The notes below the pieces were generated by a model, which was not told where the DNA came from, did no database searches, and saw nothing but the letters and a program-made list of their open reading frames with translations. This document shows positions 50,766 to 62,402 of a stretch of 64,000 nt of DNA, piece after piece. Origin of the DNA: Synanceia verrucosa (taxonomy: Eukaryota > Chordata > Actinopteri > Perciformes > Synanceiidae); assembly GCA_029721515.1 (NCBI GenBank), contig CM056565.1, positions 12,960,742-13,024,741 on the forward strand, in the 5' to 3' direction. Positions within the stretch are counted from its first letter, which is position 1. The number at the start of each line of letters is the position of its first letter. A program made the translations under genes and the position numbers.

Positions 50766-52023
50766 CAATTTTTCTAGTCTGTCATAAAGAGCAGGGATTT
50801 TTTTTTTGTCATTCAAAAAAAAGAAAAGAAATTTCTAGTGAAAGAGCAAGTCCTTGAGATATTAATATGTTTGTGTAGAAGGTTAAAAAAGCCAAGAGCA
50901 GGACTAAAGTAATAAATAAAACTATTAAGGAAAACCAGAGTGCTGAAAATGATCAGAAAATTGTAACAATATTTGGCATTAGGCCAAAATTTTAATGTAT
51001 GGTAATTCAACTAGTAAATCTTTACAGCTTTAGAACTACTGAAGATTTTATGCATTAAATGTCTTAAAGGTCTGTATGCTCACTTTCTTTCAAAGATCAC
51101 ATTCAGCTTTATTGTTTCACAAAATTAAGGAAAAAAATGTTATTTTTTTGTTGATAAACAAGTAAAATGATCTCTCATTTGACAGGAGATAGAGCTATCC
51201 AAACTTAAACTACTAACTTTTCTCTTGTAGCCCTTTGACAGACCATGCACTAAATAAAATGAAAGCTTCACAAATGTGAAAATACACTTCCATCTAGTTT
51301 TATCAATCAAAATCAATCAAAATGAGTTTCATGATGTTGTTGAAATGCTGTAGTTTGTATATCATTATTAAAATATCTTGTCAATTATAATGTTTGTATT
51401 ACAGTATGCTTTACCAAAAATGACTTGTGAATAGTGTGTCAAAATCATCAAAATCTGTCCAGAACTTTTTGAGTTATTTTGCAAACCAACAAACAAATAA
51501 ATAAACAAACCCTGGTGAAACCTCCTTGGCTGAGGTAATAAGTACATCCCACTAGATGGTGCAAGTTCACCAGTACTAGAGCTGTTTCATCTTCAGCCTG
51601 GGTGTGTTTTTTTTTTTTTGTCAAGGCATCATATAAGTTTATCAGTCAATATTTTACCAAGCTTTAAATTAGCAGAAACTCTGCACCTGCATATGAATGA
51701 ATGAATGAATGTGGTCACTTTTTCCAACCCTCTGAATGGAAGTCAATGAAAAATAAAAGTGAATTGTGACTTCCTCTTTTAAAACAGCTGCACCTTGGCC
51801 TCCACAAACCATTGTTAGCAAAAGACCAAACACAATAGGTATGTATGTGTGATCTCACCACAAGATGGTCCCAAGATTTGTGCCAAGATTTGACAGGAGG
51901 TAGAGCTATCCAAGCTTAAACTACTAACTTTTCTCTTGTAGCCCTTTGACAGACCATGCACTAAATTAAAGTAAAAGCTTCACAAATGTGAAAATATACC
52001 TCCATCTATTTTAATCAATATTA
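50766..52023. repeat. OR3 downstream block, partly tandem-duplicated and shared with OR4
   Basis: About 51011-51652 recurs downstream of OR4 at 60831-61458 with high identity. Within the block, about 51170-51440 is repeated in diverged form at about 51888-52023 plus 52380-52530 (landmark CTATCC..GCTTAAACTACTAACTTTTC). The second internal copy was later split by the retroposon at 52024. No coding sequence seen. Confidence 0.7.
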
Positions 52024-52369
52024 CCCATCTATCCATCCATCCGTTATCTACCGCTTATCCTCATAGGGTCGCAGGGGGGGCTGGAGCCTATCCCAGCTGT
52101 CTTAGGGTGAAAGGCACCCTGGACAAGTCGCCACCTCATCACAGGGCACATAGAGACAGACAACCACTCACACTCACATTCACACCTACGGTCAGTTTGA
52201 ATTAGCCAATTAACCTAATCCTCATGCATGTTTTTGGATGGTGGGAGGAAGCCGGAGCACCCGGAGAGAACCCACGCAGACAAGGGGAGAACATGCAAAC
52301 TCCACAAAGAAAGGCCCCAGGCCCGGGATTCAAACCCGGTACCTTCTTACTGTGAGGCGACAATGCTTT
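52024..52369 (-). mobile_element. teleost tRNA-box retroposon, copy B, with target-site duplication
   Basis: Same family as the 43534 copy but in the opposite direction. It has (ATCC)n at the left and a B-box-like GGATTCAAACCC near 52325. It is flanked by direct repeats ATCAATATTA at 52014-52023 and 52370-52379. The repeats and clean interruption of an older duplicated block show it is a complete insertion. Confidence 0.9.
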
Positions 52370-52739
52370 ATCAATATTATATTTTTATTAATTTGATAGG
52401 TGCAAATGAGGTGCACTGATGTTGTTGAAGTGTTGTAGTTGGTATATCATTATTAAAATATCTTGTCAATTGTAACATTTGTGTGACAGTATGCTTTCCC
52501 AAAAATGACTTGTAAATAGTGTGGCATCATGTACTACAGTAGAAAACTCTTTCAGTTATTGTATAAATGTCTAATAATGTCTTTATTATCCTGTACTCTA
52601 TAAACCTATCAATAACAATACATTACACGCTACTGAAAGCCACATGCATAGATGAGTATAATAATATGATGCCTGTCCTCTAGTGGCTTTAGGAGTGCAA
52701 TGCAAGCTGTAACATCAAAGCCACAGTGATAGTATTACC

Positions 52740-52900
52740 AAGTTTTATTTGCCATTTGTACGCTCACACACAGTTCGTGTACATGGGGAATTTTGGTGTA
52801 AAGCTCATGAGTCAGTCAGTGCAAAGATAAAACATAGGTAGAAAAAAATAAGATAAAAAACATAATAATAATAAAAAAAACAAGTACAACAAGTGTAAAC
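52740..52900 (-). mobile_element. possible retroposon tail
   Basis: AAGTTTTATTTGCCATTTGTACGC, then a CA-rich segment, then ACATGGGGAATTTTGGTG resembles the 3' end of dispersed fish retroposons. Boundaries and family are uncertain. Confidence 0.35.
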
Positions 52901-54660
52901 AGCAGATATTGCAAGAACATCTGGGAAAGAGAAGCATCACACAACACCAATGCCCAATGGCTAGTGGACTTGAGAACTGACCACAGCAGCCTCCCAGAAC
53001 AAGAACCAGTAACCATCTCGATGGCTGAAGTCCAAGATACAGTGTCAAAGATGAAGAGCTGGACAGCAACTTCCCCAGATATGATCCATACATACTGGCT
53101 TAAGGAGTTGACGGCACACCACGAACGCCTGGCAGCACAGATGAACCAGCTGCTAAGGGATGGGACCCTCCCTGGGTGGCTAACTGAAGGCAGAATGGTC
53201 CTCATCATGAAGGGCCCCCAGAAGGGACCCATCCCATCCAACTACTGGCCAATAACCTGTCTCTGTATAACATGGAAGCTCCTGTCAGGCATCATGGCAG
53301 CTAAGATGAATAGGCACATGGCTCAATACATGAGCAGAGCACAGAAAGGAATTGGCAGCAACACTAGAGGAGCCAAACACCAGCTGCTGGTTGACAAAAC
53401 AGTTCGTAGAGACTGTAAGAATCGACAGACCAACCTGTGTACAGCCTGGATTGACTACAAGAAAGCCCACGATTCAATGTCACACACATGGATACTGGAA
53501 TGTCTGGAACTGTACAAGGTCAACAGGACACGAAAAGTCTTCATTAAGAACTCAATGGGAATGTTGAAGATGACCCTAGAGGCCAACACAAAGCCAATAT
53601 TCCAAATTAACATCAAATGTGACATATACCAAAGGGATGCACTATCACTACTGCTGTTCTGCATAGGTCTGAACCCCCTCAGTCAGGTCATCACAAAGAG
53701 CGGCTTTGGATACGTATTCCAAAGTGGGGCAACAATCAGCCACCTGCTCTACATGTACGACATCAAGCAGTATGCCAGGAATAAATGAGAAACTGACTCA
53801 CTGATCCACACCACCAGGATCTACAACGACAACATAGGGATGTCATTCAGATTGGACAAATGTGGCCAGATGATACTGAGGAGGGGCAAGATGAGCAGAA
53901 CTGAAGGGGTGGACCAACCAAAGGGCAGGATAGGAGACATCCAAGACAGCTACAAATACCTTGGTATCCCACAGGCTAATGGAAGTCAACCACAGCTGAA
54001 TATCTCTAGAGAGTAAGGCAAGTCCTGAAAAGTCAGCTGAATGGTAAGAACCCGAGCCATCAACATGTACGCACTACCAGTCATCAGATACCCCACTGGG
54101 ATTATAAGCTGGCCAAAGGAGGAGATAGAAGCCACAGATATCAAGACGAGAAAGCTCTAGGACTATAAAAGCCAGAATCTGCCACAGTAGACCAGACTCA
54201 AGGTGCAGGCTGTGTAAGGAGGCCCCCAAGACAGGCCAGCATATAGTAGCATGATGTAAGATGCTAGCTGGATCAGCATATATGAAGAGACACAACCAGG
54301 TGGCTGGGATAGTGTACAGGAACATCTGTACCCAGTATGGACTAGAAGTACCCAAATCCCAATGGGACATGCCACCAAAGGTGGTTGAGAACAACAGGGC
54401 TAAGGTCCTGTGGGACTTCAGCATCCAGACTGACAAAAAGCTCCTGGCTAACCAACCAGACATAGTGGTGGTGGACAAAGAGCAGCAGAGGGCAGTGGTA
54501 ATAGATGTGCCGGTACCAGCTGATGCCAACATCAGGAAGAAGGAGCATGAAAAGGTTGAGAAGTACCAAGTGTTGAAAGAATAGCTGGAACAGATGTGGA
54601 AGGTGAAGGCCAACATGGTTCCTGTGGTGGTAGGAGCACACGAGACGGTGACCGCCATGT
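52900..54660 (+). pseudogene. degenerate LINE of the R2 superfamily (R4/Dong/Rex6-like): RT plus restriction-like endonuclease
   Basis: This once encoded a retrotransposon polyprotein. Reverse transcriptase motifs are readable at 52964-53785 (PSNYWPITCL, WIDYKKAHDS, RDALSLLLFCIGLNPLS). The catalytic box reads LLYMYDIKQYA where YMDD is expected, so one metal-binding Asp is lost. A stop follows at 53786, then a frameshift near 54000 and a deletion before about 54180. A CCHC knuckle (CRLC..QH....C) with a stop inside it follows. The restriction-like endonuclease remnant is at 54261-54584 (RHNQVAGIVYRNIC, QPDIVVVDK, AVVIDV). The 3' end is missing. It encodes no working product. Confidence 0.85.
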
Positions 54661-54972
54661 CAGAAAGCCAACAAATTTAACTGAACTGCACCAATTCTGT
54701 CAAGAGGGGTGGTCAAAGATTCAACCAGAAGCTTTCCAGAAGCTTGTGAATGGCTACCAAAAGTGCCTAATTAAAGTGAAAGTGGCCAAGGGACATGTAA
54801 CCAAATATTAGCATTGCTGTATGTATATTTTTGACCCAGCAGATTTGGTCACATTTTAAGTTGACCCATAATAATGTCATAAAAGCACGAAATTTCATGA
54901 ATGTTTTTTGTGACAAAAAAGTATCTGTTCTAATCACTCTATCAGAAAAAAATCAGAGTTGTAGAAATGTAC
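54661..54972 (+). mobile_element. 3' fragment of a Tc1/mariner element
   Basis: Transposase C-terminus LTELHQFCQEGWSKIQPEAF...VAKGHVTKY with a stop at 54811, followed by the usual 3' tail (TGTATGTATATTTTTGACCC, TTCATGAATGTTTTTTGTGAC). The 5' part and right terminal repeat are missing. It joins the truncated LINE on the left and a TA microsatellite on the right. Confidence 0.85.
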
Positions 54973-55223
54973 GTGTATACGTATATATATATATACATGT
55001 ATATATACACACACGTTTATATATACATATATATACATATATATGTATTTATGTATATATATATATATACACACACGTGTATATATATATATATATACAT
55101 ATATATGTATTTATGTATATATATATATATACACACGTGTATATATATATATACATATATATGTATTTATGTATATATATATATATACACACATGTATAT
55201 ATATATATATACATATATACATG

Positions 55224-55290
<67 letters not shown>
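54972..55290. repeat. TA/CA microsatellite with higher-order units of about 60 bp
   Basis: Three to four units share the order ACACACGTGT, (TA)n, CATATATATGTATTTATGTA, (TA)n, then a pure TA run of about 60 bp. It sits at the left edge of duplication copy 2, as the 37391 tract does for copy 1. Confidence 0.9.
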
Positions 55291-55291
<1 letters not shown>

Positions 55292-55415
55292 GTCTGTGTA
55301 TGGTGCATGGTGCCAAAGCGGCAAGCTAAAAACTCATTAATGTCAGTGTATGTACACCCATTCCCATTGCACTCAAGTTTTAATTGCGAGGGTGCAAAAC
55401 CTTCTAATGGATGCA

Positions 55416-55607
55416 GATGAGATTAATTAGGCTTAAGTCTGAACAGTAAAAGGTTTGTTTGTTACAGACAGGGTCATTAACCAGCATCCTTTGGTAATGA
55501 CATCACAAACAGGGCTCATTAGCCGGCTTCCCAGGAGTAGAAGAGACAGGAGAGATGTCTGGGGTCATCGTGTCCTGCTTGGTGATAAAAGCCCCCTCAG
55601 GAAATAC
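55416..55607 (+). repeat. OR-region module M6 (duplicate of M3)
   Basis: Nearly identical to M3, including TGAGATTAATTAGGC and CCCCCTCAGGAAA. A small deletion removes AATCTTTTT-type sequence near 55555. Confidence 0.7.
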
Positions 55608-55991
55608 TATTCTTTGTCAAAGTCATTGTGTGACTTCACATAGTCCAAGTTCATACCAAGTGTGAATGTGTTTTTGACAAGACACAAAAGAAAACTGTAT
55701 GTGTAGTAATAGTATTGTATTTGTATTAATGATGATTAATATTAGCACCAGTCTACTGTTGTTGCAGCTTTGATCATTTGTTGATTACCTAGTTGTGCAA
55801 TCTGGTGTTTTTCTCAATTTAATTAAGCCTGTACAAAATAAAATAATATGTTACAGTGTAGACTAAAGAAGGGTAACTTTTCATTCGTATTTCAGAGGAG
55901 GTGCTCTTGGGGGAAAGCATTGTGCAAAGGGACCCTAAATTCCCTTCCAGTTCCCTCTAAATGTGAGTCTGCATACCTGCTAATAGATGCA

Positions 55992-56184
55992 GCAGAGATT
56001 AATTAGGCAACGGTTTAAACAGCAGGGTTGCTTGTTTCAAGAAGAATCATTAACCTGCTTTCTCAGGTGATAAAATCACAAATTGGGTTCATTAGAAAGA
56101 CTCAGAAGTGTCAGGACGCAGCAGAAAGTAATTTTGTCTGGAGTCGTTATGACCTGTTTGATGATAGACGCAACCTCAGAGAGT
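55992..56184 (+). repeat. OR-region module M7 (duplicate of M4)
   Basis: Nearly identical to M4, with a few substitutions (for example GATAAAATCAC for GATGAAATCTC). The segment after it is shortened by about 50 bp relative to copy 1. Confidence 0.65.
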
Positions 56185-57116
56185 TTTAAACTCACTCACT
56201 GGTGTTGTAATGTTGCTGTGTAATGGCAAGTTGGATGAAGTGTGCAAGTAGTTCGTGGAAAATTGCCTGGAATTTGCCTGGAAATGTTTGACAATTACAC
56301 TAGAATTTCTGCAAAATCAGCTGAGTCAATGAATTACAATTCATTGACTCTAAAGGTGAAGGAGTGAAGGAAGTGAGGGTCATAATGGTCATATTTGGAA
56401 TGGCTCACTTCAAATTTTCAAGAATCCAATACCTGTGATTTCACTACTCAACTCATGAGGTCACCTGTAGCCATATGCAGACGAGGGTAATGATGAAGAA
56501 GAATTATTGCCAGGTTCAGCCTGAAGGCCTTTGCATTGCCCGTCCAATGACTGAGCAGACTTCAGATGGGACACCCGGAGGGCCAGAATGAGGACGATTG
56601 AATCCAATGGAAACAACAGGTTCCAGTGATCCACTCTGTATTTTGATTTCTTGACTCATTTATGGGTCTTCAAACATTTTTCAGTCAATATCGTTTAGAA
56701 ACTAACAGTGCAGTTGTCTTCTATCTAATCATGGTGGATCAATAAGATCTGGACCAGCACCATGTCTGGTTTACATTAGGATATATTGTGAGGCCTTCCA
56801 ACCAGGGCCATCCATCAGTCAGCTGTTATGTTGAAGCACAGAGAGAGTTAGAAACATGTCTGTGGAAACAAGAAAGTGAATATTTATAAGAGAAATACAA
56901 AAACATGATGACAGTTATATTAAAGGAAAGTCCACTTTTGACTCTGCCCTCTCACTGGAACTGATCTCCAAGCTAGAACAGTAAAGTCCAGTCTATGGAA
57001 AGCATGTCTGCATCAAACCAACGACATTATATTTCCTTTCCTTAAAAGACACAATCAGAAGAAAACAGAAGGGTCTCTAAACCATACTCCCATATTGATT
57101 GACATGCAGTGCTTAA

Positions 57117-58544
57117 CAAATTTATTAGACCACCACCCAGTGTAAGGTGTTTGTCACTGCTCTAAACTAATAGTAATACTGATTACCTTTTTTTATGTTT
57201 CTGTAATGTGTTATCCACCAGTACGTGCAGGACATCTTCAATGATGAAATCTAATTATTATACACAGTTATCCATGATTTTTGAAATTTACTGTTTTACA
57301 AAAAATGTCAAAGCACATTATTATTTTTGATTGAAATTACGGTTATTTACTGTCATTCCTGACCGGAATAATGTGTTTTAGTCATCATATGTTTTTCTTG
57401 ATTCATTTCTGACTTCTCAGAGAATTCCAGTGTTCTGGCTCAAATTTGGGTATAAAATAGTAAATTCATTTTAAACTCCTCACTCCTGTTCAAAATAGAG
57501 AAGGGTACCGGAACTCAGTGTGAAAGCAAGAGTCTGAATTAAAGGAACAATATGTAAGAAATTTATTTAAATTAATCATAAAATGGCCCTGATATGCCAC
57601 CAGACTAAGAAATCATGTTCATTTCAAATACTTATATCACTGGCAACAGTAGTCCAGCCAGAATATTCTCATTTAAGCTAAGCGGCAGCCCTCAACTGAT
57701 GTTTATGTGTTTTCATGTTATGTTTTGGTCTGATGTGACACCCTCCACCTATCTCCCAATCACCAAGTCAGTAGTGTTTCAAAGCAGACGGGCAGCAGCA
57801 CTCGTGATCGGCCACTTTCGCATATCCCCCGGCCACTGCCCAAGAGCTCCGCAAACCCCCGGACACCGCTCTACTAGCCTGACAAGCCAGACTATGACAT
57901 CTAATGTATAGACTGGGAGCAGTTCATAGGCACAGTTGAAGCCTGTGGGTGGGACCAACCGTTGTCGTGTCTGCACGTAACAGGCCAGTGCTATGACCAA
58001 TCAGAGCAACGGACAATGTGACGCGACCAGAGGAACCAGCTGGTATATTAGACTTTTGCCGTAACCGGTCAGCAAAACAGCAAATACATCCTTCTTTAAA
58101 TCAGATGACTTGAGTGCTTCTTTCTGCTCTGTCTAACTCTTCCAAAATCAATGACAGAGCCGATTCAAACGACCACTGTTCGTTAGCCACAGCCATCTTG
58201 GTTGTTTTGCTATCTCAAGCGTCACGCAGCCCTGTCGTCATCGTGCTAAGCCCATCCCAATGACTCGCTACACAGATAGAGCGTTGTGATTGGTCTGACA
58301 GACTCCTTACCGGAGCCAGGATTAGCCCCTATGGTGCACCACAAGGCCATCCTGATTAGCAAAAATATTTTTTGCCACTAAGGTGTGTCTAGATTTCTAG
58401 GGTACCGCTCTACAGTAATTTGAAAGTGATTGCAGTACCAGTTTTGGCCACAATCCTACATACAGTTCCTTTAAAGCGCTTCATGATGCTGGATGCTCTA
58501 TGAGACAAATGGAGCAGGTGCTCTAATAAATGTGTTAAGCACTG
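57117..58544. mobile_element. mariner-like non-autonomous element with both termini, hosting a nested insertion
   Basis: The left end CAGTGCTTAACAAATTTATT and right end AATAAATGTGTTAAGCACTG are inverted repeats matching at about 26 of 28 positions. A TA follows the right end. Without the nested element it is about 0.5 kb and encodes no transposase. Confidence 0.75.
57543..58470. mobile_element. 928-bp TTAA-target DNA transposon (piggyBac-type, non-autonomous)
   Basis: Termini AGGAACAATATGTAAG and CATACAGTTCCT are inverted repeats with a few mismatches, flanked by TTAA at 57539-57542 and 58471-58474. The TTAA target is the mark of piggyBac-type elements. The homologous place in copy 1 (near 40155) is empty. 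The longest ORF inside is about 98 codons with no transposase features. Confidence 0.85.
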
Positions 58545-58775
58545 TACATAATGTCCACATTATTAATAAAGGTGATTTGTGATGATGTTTTGTTGTTATT
58601 AATCATAAACTGCCCTTCAGATGAAAATCACTGCAATAGGGAGCCCTAGAATCATGACCTGCTATTAATTTTGCCTGCAAGATAAGTTAGAAGACTACAC
58701 TACCCTCCATCAATTAACCTTTAATTTTACTGTATTGTTGATCCATATTATTCTTAATTAGATGACTTCATGTTA

Positions 58776-58785
58776 CCTCTGGAGA
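58776..58785. promoter_or_regulatory. Olf/EBF-like CCTCTGGAGA upstream of OR4
   Basis: Identical in sequence and setting to the OR1 motif, preserved through the segmental duplication. Confidence 0.4.
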
Positions 58786-59037
58786 TTGATGAAGAGGGTA
58801 TAATGTTTACTGTACACAGATCAGAGTGCAGACACTCAATGGCTGCTGTTGGACTCAGTATCGTATGAAGCCACTTTGTGTGATCAACAGAGCAGGTGAG
58901 CCAAAGTAATCTGTAATCTACTGCTCAGATTTCAAGTGTCCATTTGTTGTGTGATTGGAAAGGTCAGTAATCAGGTGTATTTGCCTCTTTTTCAGGGCTT
59001 TAAGGCGCCACAGTCCTCCAGCCTGTGGAGTTAAAGC

Positions 59038-60000
59038 ATGACTTCTCTCAGGAGTGTTTCAAACAACTCTGTCATCATTCATCCTCCAGGCTTCTACATC
59101 ATTGGATTTGAGAAATTTCCCTTCATCAGTGTCTACTTCATCTTTCTAACATTTGTTTATGTGGTCACAATAGTGTTCAATTTTTTACTGATCTACATAA
59201 TTGTCAGTAACCACCGCTTACACACTCCAAAATTTCTGGCTGTGGTCAACCTGGCAGTAATTGATGTGATCCTAAACACATGCACTATTCCCAGCATGAT
59301 TAAGACATTTCTTGTTAAAGATAACTTTGTTCCATTTAACCTCTGTCTGCTACAAATGTTTGTCTATTATTTGTCTGTTTCTATGGAGTCATATGCACTC
59401 GCTATACTTGCCTACGACAGGTTGATTGCAATATGTTTCCCTCTGCGTCAGAACGTATTCAACACGTTGCCAGTCATGGTTAGCATTGTGTGTGTGATGT
59501 GGGTTTACAGTGTGGGTAGAATAGCATATAGCACAACGATCATGACCCGTCTGTCTTTTTGCAGTTCTGTCAGAGTGTTCAGTTATTTCTGTGACTATGC
59601 GCCTGTGTTTAGACTTGCCTGTAATGATAACACATTGCAGTGGTCAGTAGCTTCAGCTGCAAGTATGGTCAATATCATCGTCCCTTTTACTTTTATTCTT
59701 CTGTCTTATGTCAGCATCCTGATCACTGTGTTCAAGATGAAATCAGTGAGCAGCAGGATGAAAGCTCTCGCCACTTGCATTGAGCACATAGTCCTTGTTG
59801 TTATATTTTACCTTCCTATATTCAGCATATTTTTACTGGGGCTTTTTGTGCGAGCCATTGATCCGGACCAGCGTGTGCTGAGCCTGTCTCTGGCCTCCTG
59901 CATCCCACCCTGCATCAATCCTATTGTTTATTCTCTGCAAACCAAAGAGATTAAAATCAGAGCCCTGGCTCTGATCCAAAGAACGAAAACAAGCCCATGA
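59038..60000 (+). CDS. olfactory receptor OR4 (recent duplicate of OR1)
   Basis: An intact 320-aa type-1 OR, 956 of 963 bases identical to OR1. Residue changes relative to OR1: C60R, T241M, A255V, S273A, D311A and M316T; the seventh change is silent (Leu193). All OR marks are retained, so it should be functional. The presumed noncoding exon ends at 58895 with an acceptor at 58995, as for OR1. C60R lies near the first cytoplasmic loop; D311A and M316T are in the C-terminal tail. The ligand is unknown. An assembly artefact is unlikely because the flanks differ by several insertions. Confidence 0.93.
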   Translation: MTSLRSVSNNSVIIHPPGFYIIGFEKFPFISVYFIFLTFVYVVTIVFNFLLIYIIVSNHRLHTPKFLAVVNLAVIDVILNTCTIPSMIKTFLVKDNFVPFNLCLLQMFVYYLSVSMESYALAILAYDRLIAICFPLRQNVFNTLPVMVSIVCVMWVYSVGRIAYSTTIMTRLSFCSSVRVFSYFCDYAPVFRLACNDNTLQWSVASAASMVNIIVPFTFILLSYVSILITVFKMKSVSSRMKALATCIEHIVLVVIFYLPIFSIFLLGLFVRAIDPDQRVLSLSLASCIPPCINPIVYSLQTKEIKIRALALIQRTKTSP

Positions 60001-60587
60001 CAGTTTTTCTACCTTTTCTTTTTCTGTGGATGGTTTCAAAACTCAACAGTCAATGTGTGGCTCCATTTTACTTATCTGTCACAGAGAATAGTTTCCACAC
60101 AGCTTTAATTGTTTCATAATTTCTTGATTACTAAAAACATAAATGCAAAAATAAATGTGCATTCTAAAATAAAATTCAGTTTCTAGATTTGTCTGTCGAG
60201 GAAATTAATATTATTCTTTGTATATTTTATTCTGAGAGTGAGGCAGCTCTACTCTACAGCAGCTTACATTGGAAGGCAACAGACAAAAAAAACTACTGGA
60301 AATAGACAGTTTTCATCCATTGACCAGAGGACAACAAAATTTTTGTGGCATTTCTAACATTGTTAACACATTTGTGACTCAGATCAAGCATTTACCGCTA
60401 TATATGTAAAAGAAAACAACATGTTTTGGACAAGAGCAGGTTTACTTTGTAGCAGGAGCTCTCTGGTGTTTCATCCCAAGTGACTCTATTTCCTGCCTGT
60501 CCTCAGATCAGTTTCAAGAGGCTCCTACTCTACGACACATGTTAGTGCTGAACCATCTCCCTGCCAATGATACAAAATAAGACTATT

Positions 60588-60790
60588 TAAAGGTACTTCG
60601 ATTAGATTAAATTATACTTTATCAGTCCCACAAATGGGGGAATTTGCATTGTTACAGCAACAAAGTGGATAGTACAACAGTAGCAACAGTACAACAAGGG
60701 CTAATAAAAATAAAAATAAGAACAACAGTAGAAATCAAGAATCATCATATGTACAACATAAGTGAATAAAATAAGTGGAAAAGCAGAGTG
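60588..60790 (-). mobile_element. retroposon 3'-tail fragment, second copy
   Basis: Counterpart of 42506-42710 (GATTAGATTAAATTATACTTTATC...CACAAATGGGGGAATTTGCA). The piece between 60425 and 60587 has no counterpart in copy 1. Confidence 0.45.
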
Positions 60791-60830
60791 ATCAGATCAC
60801 AACAATATACGGCAGCAGACCAAAAGGCAA

Positions 60831-61455
60831 CTAGTAAATCTTTACAGCTTTAGAGCTGGTGAAGATTTTATGCATTAAATGTCTTAAAGGTCTGTGTGCT
60901 TTAAGCTTTATTGTTTCACAAAATGAAGGAAACAAAATGTTATTTTTTGTTGGTAAACAAGTAAAATGATCTCTCATTTGACAGGAGAGCTATCCAAGCT
61001 TAAACTACTAACTTTTCTCTTGTAGCCCTTTGACAGACCATGCACAAAATAAAATGAAAGCTTCACAAATGTGAAAATACACTTCCATCTAGTTTTATCA
61101 ATCAAAATCAATCAAAATGAGTTTCATGATGTTGTTGAAATGCTGTAGTTTGTATATCATTATTAAAATATCTTGTCAATTATAATGTTTGTATCACAGT
61201 ATGCTTTACCAAAAATGACTTGTGAATAGTGTGTCAAAAATCTGTCCAGAACTTTCTGAGTTATTTTGCAAACCAACAAACAAATAAATAAACAAACCCT
61301 GGTGAAAACAAACCTCCTTGGCTGAGGTAATAAGTACATCCCACTAGATGGTGCAAGTTCACCAGTACTGGAGCTGTTTCATCTTCAGGCTGGGTGTGTT
61401 TTTATTTTTTTATTTTTTTTTTGTTGTCAAGGCATCATATAAGTTTATCAGTCAA

Positions 61456-61458
<3 letters not shown>
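60831..61458. repeat. copy of the OR3 downstream block
   Basis: Matches 51011-51652 with small indels (for example a short deletion at GACAGGAGAGCTATCC). Homology stops at GTCAATAT, where the TA microsatellite begins. Confidence 0.8.

Positions 61459-62402
<944 letters not shown>

Larger units (their letters stand above)
55300..60424 (+). repeat. segmental duplication copy 2 (contains OR4)
   Basis: Collinear with 37765-42022. It lacks about 110 bp near its left end and carries the extra 928-bp TTAA element at 57543-58470. Most of the 0.8 kb longer length is that insertion. Base differences elsewhere are sparse, so the duplication is recent. Confidence 0.9.

Noticed and set aside
54972..55290. 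Regularly spaced units resembling a CRISPR-like array
   Set aside because: Units and spacers are all TA/CA simple sequence in a vertebrate genome; this is a higher-order microsatellite.
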